Shown here: piece after piece, positions 1-9,800 of the stretch
Numbering within the stretch: position 1 is the first letter of the stretch
Layout of the letters: every line of letters begins with the position of its first letter
From: an uncultured Bacilli bacterium
GTDB taxonomy: Bacteria; Bacillota_I; Bacilli_A; RF39; UBA660
Length of the DNA stretch: 64,000 nucleotides
Assembly (NCBI GenBank): GCA_947627805.1
Contig: CANQXB010000001.1
Span: forward strand, 1-64,000
Direction: 5' to 3'
Notes under the pieces: model-generated
Database searches by the model: none
What the model was told of the DNA's origin: nothing
The model's input: the letters and a program-made list of their open reading frames with translations, nothing else
Made by a program: the position numbers and the translations under genes

Positions 1-1299
1 ACAAGAGAATTAACTATTACTCCAGCTGCGGTTGGATATAGTTTAAATGCGGAAACTAATTATACGGTTGACGCATCAGCTTGTGATTTTGAAGGATATG
101 TACCACCTGTAGTAAATGTTACTGCTCCAGCGGGTGATAAGATTTATTGCGGGAAACAGGCAAACAACATTCAACAGAATCTTGTTGTAGGGGATTCTGA
201 AATTACTGGCCAATTGTTCTATTTTGACAGTTTTCCAGAAGCATTCCCTGCTAATGAATCATTACAACATGGCAATTATTTAGTTCTTGACTTTAGTGCG
301 GAGCCTGCGGATACCATCATTAAGGTAGAATTGCAGGGTGGAGATACTGTAATGAAAGAACCTGTTGTTGTAGATGATGGTTGGTGTATTTTCCATGTCA
401 CAAGTCCAGAGCAAAAACTTCATGTAATTGGTGAATATAACCATCAGACTTATGATAAGATTTATGATTTAACTAACCTTAATTTAAGTCCTCATATTCC
501 TAAGTTTACATCTATTGAAGTAAGAGACCCATCTGGCGTTCCTTATCTTAATTATGTAAAAGATCTTGGTGATTATGTAGAAGATGTTACTTGTACCGTA
601 GACGGTCAACATATTACACTTGATGGTGGTACATTAAAGCAATTCTCAAAGGCTTATGGCGGTAAAAATGCTTACGCGGTACCTTTCACAATGACAGGTG
701 CAGCTGGCAAATATGTAACTTGGAAACAGCTTGATGGCAAGTGGGAAAAAGAAGGAACTTTAATTGAAGATCCTTATCAACCTATTGTCCAAGTTGGTCC
801 TGATAACTACACAGAACGTCGTTTTAAACTTTGGGATTCAGCAGAAGCTGTTACAGCTACTGAAGATACCAGTTACATGTATGTAATTGATGCTAGCAAA
901 TGTACTTTTATTCCTTATGATGATGCAGTATATCTTAAGTTAGCAAATGATACTATCTATGACCATAATGTAGAAGACTTTGGTAATTTTAATGTTCAGG
1001 CAACTACTATCACAGGCACAGCTAAATACTGTAAAGATGTAACTCCATTTACAGAACAATATCCTGAACGCAAAGACGGGTATTATCTACCATTAGACAT
1101 TTTTGGTGGCAAATGGGAAGATAACCAGTTCCGTGTAAAATGGACTGATAATGATTGGTCTGAATGGATGTCGTTAGACGATAAAGGTCTATTGTTATGG
1201 TTAGGCAAAGATAATATTATATTGACTAATATTGAAACTAAAAATGCCACAGGAACAATACAACAATATACTGTTAATATTGAAAAGGAATCTAATTAG
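1..1299 (+). CDS. Virion structural protein, 5' end outside window
   Basis: The frame is open from base 1 to the TAG at 1297-1299, so at least 432 residues are visible and the true start lies upstream; an in-frame TTG at 214 has no reason to be the start. The protein is rich in short beta-type stretches. It contains a segment (visible residues about 53-75, around KIYCGKQANNIQQNL) of a kind I associate with repeated domains in phage head or tail surface proteins, followed by a domain rich in Trp, Asp and Tyr. It is followed by an intrinsic terminator. A late structural role (tail tube, decoration or fibre) is inferred from position upstream of the tape measure. The exact role is unknown. Confidence 0.6.
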   Translation, partial: TRELTITPAAVGYSLNAETNYTVDASACDFEGYVPPVVNVTAPAGDKIYCGKQANNIQQNLVVGDSEITGQLFYFDSFPEAFPANESLQHGNYLVLDFSAEPADTIIKVELQGGDTVMKEPVVVDDGWCIFHVTSPEQKLHVIGEYNHQTYDKIYDLTNLNLSPHIPKFTSIEVRDPSGVPYLNYVKDLGDYVEDVTCTVDGQHITLDGGTLKQFSKAYGGKNAYAVPFTMTGAAGKYVTWKQLDGKWEKEGTLIEDPYQPIVQVGPDNYTERRFKLWDSAEAVTATEDTSYMYVIDASKCTFIPYDDAVYLKLANDTIYDHNVEDFGNFNVQATTITGTAKYCKDVTPFTEQYPERKDGYYLPLDIFGGKWEDNQFRVKWTDNDWSEWMSLDDKGLLLWLGKDNIILTNIETKNATGTIQQYTVNIEKESN

Positions 1300-1304
1300 T
1301 TAAT

Positions 1305-1343
1305 GCGCGGGAGCGTGCGGGAAACCGTGCGCTCCCTTTTTTT
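1305..1343 (+). terminator. Intrinsic terminator after the first structural gene
   Basis: GGGAGCG at 1309-1315 pairs with CGCTCCC at 1330-1336. The inner helix continues to a GAAA tetraloop (1321-1324), giving about 12 pairs including two G-T wobbles. Seven T follow at 1337-1343. It starts just after the TAG of the preceding gene. Confidence 0.9.
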
Positions 1344-1364
1344 ATTTACGGGAGGAGGTGTAAT

Positions 1365-3047
1365 ATGGCAATAGCTGTTGAACCTAATGTAGTTTTTAAG
1401 CAACATGTCCGAAAACCAGGAGACTATTTACATTATTGGTATTCTAATGTAGATAGTGGTATTTTAAGAAATAACTTCCGTATTATAAACATGTCTAAAA
1501 CTAAAATTTTACAAAATCAAATTAGAATATCTCAACAACGCCAATTAGCTGCTACTGGTGGAGTTTTTTCTTCAAATCTTGAGATGATGCAAAAAGTTGG
1601 AGAAATTTTTGATGCTAGCGTTTATCAAGAAGGACTAGATAGAATCTTGCAGCCATCCTTAGATGGAAATGTGATAAGTAATATTCCATCTTCTTCATAT
1701 ACTTTAGAGAATTTAGCTACATTATCATCTATGATTTCTTCTGATAATATTGTTTCAAGGTTATCTGATTTTTCTAATGCTGTTAAAGGAATGATTCAAG
1801 AAAGATTTAGCCCCGCAGGTAATGTAAAAGATGTAGAAGCTATTGGGAAAGAATTATTAAATAGGTATGCTTATGAAGCTGGAATTACAAAACGGCCAGT
1901 AGGACCGAATAGTTCTTTAACTGCGAAACAGCTAGGAAGAACTGCGAATCATATTATTAGAAGTGTTTTGAGCAGAAGCAATCAGAAAATGTTTCAGGTA
2001 AACAAAACTGATGATGCAAATTTGACTAATACTTATAAAAAATTTTTGCTAATTGCACAAGCATTAGATAATTTTGAAGGCGGAGGAGAAACAGGACCAG
2101 TTCGAGCTGCTGTAAGGCATGGCGGTTCTTCTAAAACTTCTTGGACAAATAGTAAAAATGAAGTATTATCAGAATTAGCTAGTAAGGTCTATAATGCGGG
2201 AAAATGGATGCAAAGAATTGGACTAGAAAAAGCATTTCGTATAGCAGGTTTAGAAGCTAATACTGATTTTTTAAAAGACAAATTGTCACTAGATGAATCT
2301 ATAAAAACTGAGAATATCGGAAATCGTCAATTTGATGTTTCTGTCCGTGTTAAAGAAGACCCAGTATTGCAACGAATTTATAATGAGGCTAAAGCTAATA
2401 TTGACAAATTGACAAAACAAGTAGCAAAAGGAGATATAAAATTAACAGTTACTAAAAATGGAATTGTTATTGATTTGGGATTTTCAGTGAAATCTGGTGA
2501 TCAATTAAATATTGTAAATGTAAACGGTTTACAAAGTGCTAATATCACGCTACAAAATAGGACACCACTGGTTGCATTAATTGCAAGAGAAGCAAATATG
2601 GGGCAAGATTCTTTACTGGGCGTTTTACAATTATTAGTTGCACACGGTAATGAGGAAGCATTAGACGCAAATTGGGAAATGATGAAAGAAAACATTTGGT
2701 ACAATGCACTTCTTTCTTTATTATCTGGGTCAACATTAGGTGGTCAAGCATTATTTATGGTTATTGGTAATAAAGTTGTTTCGATAGGGACAATTTTAGA
2801 GCGAGTAATGGAAAATCAAAATAATATATATTCTTTGACAGCTAGGGTAAGAAATCAAAATGAAGGAAGTTTAGATAGAGCACATTATATGTCTTTAAAT
2901 AAATGGATTGAGCCTGCTGATACTCCTAAAGTTCAACAAGCGTTAATTAGATCTGATATTACATGGCAGACAGCTTCTAAATTATTTTATAATACAAAAG
3001 TAAGTGTTGACTTAAATATAAAAGATTTAAGTAATTTATTTGTATAA
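1365..3047 (+). CDS. Hypothetical virion-associated protein, 560 aa
   Basis: The ATG at 1365 follows a strong GGAGGAGGTG site. The 560-residue product is mostly helical in composition, with no signal peptide, no convincing membrane segment and no motif I recognise. It lies between a structural protein and the small gene before the tape measure, so a head-tail connection, tail or ejected-protein role is possible but rests on position only. The gene is cut off from its neighbours: an intrinsic terminator precedes it and a promoter follows it. It may therefore be expressed separately from the rest of the tail genes. Confidence 0.75.
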   Translation: MAIAVEPNVVFKQHVRKPGDYLHYWYSNVDSGILRNNFRIINMSKTKILQNQIRISQQRQLAATGGVFSSNLEMMQKVGEIFDASVYQEGLDRILQPSLDGNVISNIPSSSYTLENLATLSSMISSDNIVSRLSDFSNAVKGMIQERFSPAGNVKDVEAIGKELLNRYAYEAGITKRPVGPNSSLTAKQLGRTANHIIRSVLSRSNQKMFQVNKTDDANLTNTYKKFLLIAQALDNFEGGGETGPVRAAVRHGGSSKTSWTNSKNEVLSELASKVYNAGKWMQRIGLEKAFRIAGLEANTDFLKDKLSLDESIKTENIGNRQFDVSVRVKEDPVLQRIYNEAKANIDKLTKQVAKGDIKLTVTKNGIVIDLGFSVKSGDQLNIVNVNGLQSANITLQNRTPLVALIAREANMGQDSLLGVLQLLVAHGNEEALDANWEMMKENIWYNALLSLLSGSTLGGQALFMVIGNKVVSIGTILERVMENQNNIYSLTARVRNQNEGSLDRAHYMSLNKWIEPADTPKVQQALIRSDITWQTASKLFYNTKVSVDLNIKDLSNLFV

Positions 3048-3054
3048 TGTAAAT

Positions 3055-3083
3055 TTGATTTTAAAAATAAAATATGATATAAT
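3055..3083 (+). promoter_or_regulatory. Sigma-70-type promoter with extended -10
   Basis: TTGATT (3055-3060) and TATAAT (3078-3083) are separated by 17 bp, and TG lies one base upstream of the -10 (TGATATAAT, extended -10). It is about 40 bp upstream of the ATG at 3125 and reads toward that gene and the tape measure. It is the only clear consensus promoter I found in the + strand half. Confidence 0.75.
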
Positions 3084-3124
3084 TAAATAGATGAAATAAA
3101 GAAATAAAAGGAGGAATTATATTT

Positions 3125-3682
3125 ATGGCCATAAATATAAAAAAAGAAGAGGAAAATGTTTTCAATCCTCAAATGATTTATAATGCTACTGCGAATGCTG
3201 TAATGGATGCCTATGATGATGGTTTTATGAATCAATATATCATGGAACATGCCTTATATTGTCATTTATTAGCACAGCTAAAATATCAAGATGATGAGGA
3301 AGAGTGTGAAGAGATTTCCGCAAAAATTCATAAAAATCCTTTAGTTTTTTGGATGGAAAATATTGAAGAGATTAAAGAAATGGTTGATAATTATGAAGAT
3401 GATTTAATGGAAGTAAGTCGTATATCAGAAAAATGGTATTCTGATTATACAGCCTATGCTTATTCAATGCGTGGTATGCTTGATAATTTAAGTGATATTA
3501 TGACTGGAGTTACTCAGCGTGCAGAAGACGAACTTCAACAATTGAATACTAATGGTGATTTTGAAGAAGTTAGAAAGATTGCTCAAAAATGGGGTATTGA
3601 TAATTCTAATGATTCATTATTTGATAATACTAATAATACAGTAGCTAAGAAACCAAATATTGTGCCTTTAGCTTTAGCTTAG
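3125..3682 (+). CDS. Small acidic protein before the tape measure; tail assembly chaperone candidate
   Basis: The ATG at 3125 follows AGGAGGAA with good spacing. The 185-residue product is acidic and helical, rich in Glu/Asp, with a long amphipathic stretch (about residues 60-150). In siphoviruses the gene just upstream of the tape measure usually encodes the tail assembly chaperone, and this gene's size and position fit. However, I see no slippery heptamer giving the G/GT-type frameshift often found there, and no family motif. It has its own promoter upstream and a terminator at its end, so it can be made separately from the tape measure. Confidence 0.6.
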   Translation: MAINIKKEEENVFNPQMIYNATANAVMDAYDDGFMNQYIMEHALYCHLLAQLKYQDDEEECEEISAKIHKNPLVFWMENIEEIKEMVDNYEDDLMEVSRISEKWYSDYTAYAYSMRGMLDNLSDIMTGVTQRAEDELQQLNTNGDFEEVRKIAQKWGIDNSNDSLFDNTNNTVAKKPNIVPLALA

Positions 3683-3707
3683 TAATTGGGCAATAATTAA
3701 TAATTTA

Positions 3708-3746
3708 ATCCCTACCTTTTTTATATATTGGTAGGGATATTTTTTT
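3708..3746 (+). terminator. Intrinsic terminator before the tape measure gene
   Basis: ATCCCTACC (3708-3716) pairs with GGTAGGGAT (3730-3738). The loop is 13 nt and AT-only, and a T run follows at 3740-3746. Confidence 0.85.
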
Positions 3747-3768
3747 ATGCCCAAATATTAAGATAATA

Positions 3769-3786
3769 CAAGTGGCGATCCACTTG
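3769..3786 (+). promoter_or_regulatory. Hairpin touching the tape-measure ribosome site
   Basis: CAAGTGG (3769-3775) and CCACTTG (3780-3786) form a perfect 7-bp stem with a CGAT loop, immediately before the AAGGAGGT site at 3787-3794. There is no T run, so it is not a terminator. A role in mRNA 5' stability or translation control is inferred. Confidence 0.45.
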
Positions 3787-3801
3787 AAGGAGGTATAAGG
3801 C

Positions 3802-6800
3802 GTGGCAAAATACAGTACAACAGTTGAGTATAATATTCAAACTAGATTAGATGCTAGTGGACTGACTCAACTTCAAACTCAGTTGCGGCAATGCGAAACT
3901 GAATTAAATAAGATGAGGGGAGAAGATTTAATTTCTCAATCACAGCTTAATGCCGCGCAAAATAGACTTAGAACTTATAGAGAAGCACTTTCACAATCAT
4001 TCAATGCCCTTACAAAAACGATGGATGTTAATCAATTTAATCAGATATTAACAAATAGGGGTACTTCTATTCAGAGAATGGCATCTGATTTAAATTCTTT
4101 GGGGGTTACAGGCCAACGCACTTTTAATGGTATGATTAGTACTCTAGGTCGATTGGACACTGGATTAAAAACTACTTCTAAAACAACTGATAAAATTTTT
4201 AATACGTTAGGCAATACTGTTCGATGGGGTTTAATTGCTAGTGCATTCCAAGAGGTAATGAATGCGGCTCATAATGCTGTTGCATATATGCAAGATTTAG
4301 ATCGTTCATTAACAGATATTATGTTGGTATCTGATTATACAAAAGATGATATGCGGGAGTTTGCGCAATATGCGAATGAGGCTGCCGCGGCTCTAGGTAA
4401 TACAACTGTTGCATATACCGATGCTGCTATGATTTATGCTCAACAGGGGTATAATCTTGAAGATCAAAAACAACTTGCTGATATGACTTTAAAAGTAGCC
4501 AATGTTACTGGACAAGAAACATCAGAAGTTTCTGAGCAGATGACTTCTATTATTAATGGCTATGGATTAGCGGTTGATGATCTTGGTGCATCAATGGACC
4601 AAATTGCTAAAATTGCTAATATTTCTGCGGCAGATGTTGAAGAGTTAGCTGTTGCTTCTTCGCGTGTTGCTGCTACTGCTTCTGCTCTTGGAGTAGATCA
4701 ATCACAGTTATATTCGCAGATTGGTACGATTGTATCTGTTACTCGTGAAGCACCAGAAGTTGTTGGTAACGCATTAAAGACCATATATGCTCGTTTTGGC
4801 GACTTAAAAATGGGCGAAACACTTGAAGACGGTGTAGATTTAGGAACTTTCTCTGGAACATTAGAAAAACTTGGCGTGCAAGTTCTTGATACTAATGGTC
4901 AAATGCGTGATATGGGTTCTATTATTGAAGATTTAATGCAAAAATGGAATACATTTGATCGTGCTACACAACAATCTGCGGCAGTTACTCTTGCCGGTAA
5001 ATTCCAATATAACCGTTTGATGACTTTGATGAACAATCAAGATATGTATTATGATTATCTTGAAGAAGCAGAAAATAATTCTTTAGGTACATTAGATGAA
5101 ATGGAATCAGAATATCTTGATTCTTTAGCTGGTAAAAGCGCTACTTTACAAGCTACAGTAGAAGGGTTGTTAAGTAGTCTTTTTGACCAAAGTAAATTTA
5201 CTCCTGTTATTGGATTTTTTACAGATTTAATAGGATTAGTAGATAATTTAGTTAAAGGCATTGGTGGAGGAATTCCTGTCCTAACTGCTTTTTCTGGAAT
5301 TTTATTGCGTACTTTTTCACAAAACATTGGTAATATGATTTCTAAAAATTTAACAAGTCGTAGAGCTGGACAGTTAGCGCAAAAATCTTCTCAGGCAGCA
5401 TTAAGTTCTTTACAACGTTTAGGTGGAAATGAAAGTATAAGTGCTGAACAAGATCGTTATAGAGATTTTGCTCAATTTGGGCAAACAAATAGTGCGCGTT
5501 TAAACTTAGATGAAGTTAAACAATATAATGGTATGCTAGAACAAGGTAGACAAAAATTAGATGCTTTAGCTACGGCAGAAAGTAAACATCAGGCTAATAT
5601 TGATGCGACAAATATAAAAATAGCTGCTTTAAACGCAACTATGGGTGAACAACAACAAAAAGAAGCGTTATTATCTAATACTAATAGGTTTGCTCCTTTT
5701 AATCTTGATTTAGAAAATATTAATACTTCAGCAATTAATACGCAACTTAAAGGAACAACAGATAATTTACAAACTCTTATGACCATGCTTACAGAAGTTG
5801 AATCAGAAACTGCAGATGCAACATTAAGAACAACTCAATATAGTGATATATTAAACATGTTAAAGACTGAAGCAAGTAGCTTAAGTAATGTTTTTGGCGA
5901 TCAATTAATAACAATGTTAAATAATTTTGAGTTAGAATGTGGGGATGCAGGGATAGATGCGCAACGTCTTGGTGATATAATTACACAAATACAAACTCGT
6001 ATAGCTGAAGCCCGAGCTGCTGGAGGATATAATACAGCAACACAAATGGATACTGGGCAATCTACAGTAGACGCGGCTAGATTTGCTAATAATGCTCAAC
6101 AACAAGAAGAAGAAGCATGGATGCAGAGTAGAGTTGAGAGTAATCAATATGCCGATATTATGAATGTTGTTGGTGCTGTTGCTCAATTAACTTTTGCATG
6201 GCAAAGTTTTCAAAGTCTTGGTTCTTTATGGGGAAATAGCGATGTAGAATTAGGTGAAAAAATTAGTCAAACTGTTTTAAGTTTAACTATGAGTGTACCA
6301 ATGATAGTTTCTGCTTTTCTTCAGTTAAAACAAGCAAATATTAGTACATTGTTTGGTGAGTGGAGTAGGACTCTTGCGAATTTCTCACAAAACCAGTTAG
6401 GTAAATTCCAACAAGGACTAGGTAGAGCTAGACAAGCGATGGAAGCAAGTGCTACAACATCTAGAGCTGCGGCACTTGGTTTTGGTATTATGGGTACTGC
6501 TGCTAGTGCTGCGTCTGGCATGGTTAAAGCTCTTGGTATAGCTTTAGAATTTTTAACAACTGGTCCCGGTATTGCTTTAATGGCTGCTTTAACTATTATC
6601 CCTATGGTATTACAGGGTATAGAATCAGCGCATCAGGCACAGGTAACTGCGGCAAATGATGCTGCGCAAAAAGCACAATCTGCTGCGGATAGTGCTATAG
6701 AAAGTACTAAAAATTGGAATGAGTTATATCAAACTTGGGAGGAAACTCATGTAGCTAGTACTGAATTTAGAACAGCAGCAGAAGAAATTTCTGATTCATT

Positions 6801-9800
6801 AAATATTATTGGTGGAGATGCTCTTATTGCTGCTGGAAAATTTGATGAATTAAATAATGAAATTTCTAAAATTAAAGATGAAAAATTAAATGAAAATATT
6901 AATGCCCAACAGCAAGTCATAGATGTAAATAGACAAGATATGATGGGCACTTTAACTAATGGTAGTCTTGCAAGTGATGTGTATCGTGCAGCATCGCAAC
7001 ATGGTGCAACAGCTGAAGCACGAGAAGCTTTTGGATGGAATGCTGAGACTCAAACAATAGATAATCTATCTTATGAAGAAAGTTATGTGGGAATTAAAAA
7101 ACTTGTTGCTGATTTAAGAGAAGAACAACAAGAATTACAAAACACTTCCGACAGGACACAAGAACAAGATGATAGATTAGAAGAATTAAAAGAAGCAATA
7201 AGTGCAGTAAACCAGGAATTGGGCAACAATGAAGAATGGGGAGCTATTGAAGAAGCAGAAGCGTCTTTATCAGCTTCTGTTGCTCAAACAAGTCGTTTCC
7301 AAGAACAATTAAAGCAGGCTCAAACTGGACAAGAGATATACGATACTTTTGCAAACAGTGATAATGAGTACATGGCTACTTATTGGAAAGGTTTACAAAC
7401 AGCCGCAGAAAGATATCGCTTTGCTGTTCAATATGTAACAGATGAAACTCAAAAAATGGCCTTAACTACACAATATGCTTATGAGTCATTATCAGAAAAG
7501 ATTTCAGACCCAACGCAATTAGAAAAAGCTTTTAATACAATTAAAGGTTATTATAATTCTCCAGATGAAATGTTACAATTTATTGGTACATTAGATGAAA
7601 ACGCAACTCTTGATGAAATTAATAATGCTATTCATGACTTTAATATGAAAAAATTTGATAAACTTTTATTTGATGTAGATCTTAATACTGACGAGTTAAA
7701 AGAAGCAGTTGATAATCGAGAGAATCTTGAATCATTAATAACAAGCTATCAAGAAAATGGTAATTTTACAACTGAAGAAACTGCATCTCTCATTGCTGAA
7801 CATCCAGAGTATCTTGAATATTTAACTAAAGTTGGAGATCAGTATATGCTTAATGAAAGAGCATTAACTGATTGGAATAATGCAACGGATGCTCAGGCAG
7901 ATGCTTTAGAGGAACTTACTACTGTTGATTATAGTGCTTTAAAAGAAATTAATAATGTACTAACACAAGAATTAGACGAATCTGCTTTTAGTCAAATTGC
8001 TAGTGATTTTGGTGAGTTAGACGCCGCAGGCGCAGCTACTTCATTAAGAGACTTAAATCAATCTTTTATAGATGGGGATATGTCTATTAATGATTATGCA
8101 AATGGTCTATCAAATATTACTCAACAAATTGGAGAACTGGGTAATTTAACTAGTTTTGATTCAGAAAACGGTATAACTCTTGGACTTGACTCTGATGAAC
8201 TTGCACAATTAAGTGATTTATTAGGCTCTATTGGCAATTCTATTGCTGAAGCAATGAGTGAAGCTACTAAGTCTTTTGAATTAGGACAGAGTTCACTTAA
8301 AGATTATTTAGGAACTTTAGGAGAATTAGCAGATGTTTCCGCAGATGTTTCTGCTGAAATGAAAGGTTTAACTAAAGTTGGTGACAGATGGACCGCGTCT
8401 CAAGAAGATGCTGCAGATGCTGTTGATGAAGAAACACAAAGACAAGTTGATCAAATTAATGCTTTAGAAGATTCTGCTGATGAAGTTCAAGATTTGAATA
8501 AGGTATGGGGTGTCTTTACAGATCAAGGAAAAGATTTATCTGATTGGTTTGGTGACTTTGGTACAGAAATTGATACTTCTGCTATTGAAGCATCTGGACA
8601 ACATTATTATGATGTACTTAATAATTTAGCAAGCGCATCCGCGGAATTTTTTGCAGCTCATAAAGACGAAGCTATTGCTTTTGCTGACCAGTTGATACAA
8701 ACTGGCGCTGTTACACTCGAAGAACTTAAGCAGTATGGTATTATTTCAGAACAACAAACAATGATTACTGCAAATCAGCTAGGACTAATTTTAGCTACTA
8801 ATGCTAGTGCTTTACAGCAATTAGTTGTAAATGACACACAAGCAGCTAGCCAATTAGTACGAAGTATGTTAGGTGTAACAGAACAACAAGTTGCTATTGC
8901 TTCTTCTGGTATTGCGGATATGCTAGATGGTCTAGCTGGTGTTCTTAATTCATTCTCAGTTGATATTCTCGCTACTGTATCACAAGATGATTCACTAGGC
9001 AGTGAAGTTGGTGGAGAATATGGTGTTATTGACAGTACAGGCATATTTGGATCGGTTGCACAAGCTGTTGTTGGTTCTGTAAAAATAGGCGGAAAAATTC
9101 CTGGATTTAGAATTGGTATTAAATCTGAGAATGCTAGTTTTAACCATGAAAGTGAATCTTATAAAACTGGATTATCGCAATTAGCTTCTGGTTCTTCTGT
9201 TATGGCAAATGCATTTGGCGGTAATGGTGCTAGTTTAGATGACTTCTATAATAATCCTGGCGGTGGTGGAGGAGTTCCCGCGTCTTCATTCAGCCCATCT
9301 TCTGGACGCTCTTCCGGTAGTTCCGGAGGCGGTGGTGGCGGTGGTGGAAGCTCGCCAAAAAGTTCTGGTGGTTCTGGTGGTTCTGGAGGCTCTGGAAGTG
9401 GTAATACTTATGAACCAAAAACTAAAGAACTTATTGAAGAAGAAATTGACCGCTATGAACGTGTAGACACTCTTCTTGAAGATGTCGAAAATAAATTTGA
9501 TGAAGTTTCTAATGAACAAGATAGACTAATTGGTTTTGATCAAGCAGATAATATGATGGAACAAATTGACTTACTTCAAAAGCAAATTGTTCTTCATAAA
9601 GAAAAATTAGCTTTACAACAACAAGAAGCACAAGAGTTACGCAATCAACTTTCTTCTCAATATGGTATTGCTTTTGATGCAGAAGGCTTTATTAGTAATT
9701 ATGCGGAAGTTCATCAAAGATTAACTAATGAAGTTAATAATTTAATCAATCAATATAATGCTACCGCAGATGAAGCTGGACAAGAAGCATTAGAACAACA

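Noticed and set aside
9239..9519. Open frames on both strands in the Gly-rich linker of the tape measure
   Set aside because: They are shadows produced by the repetitive GGT/GGC sequence; there is no ribosome site and the composition is an artefact.
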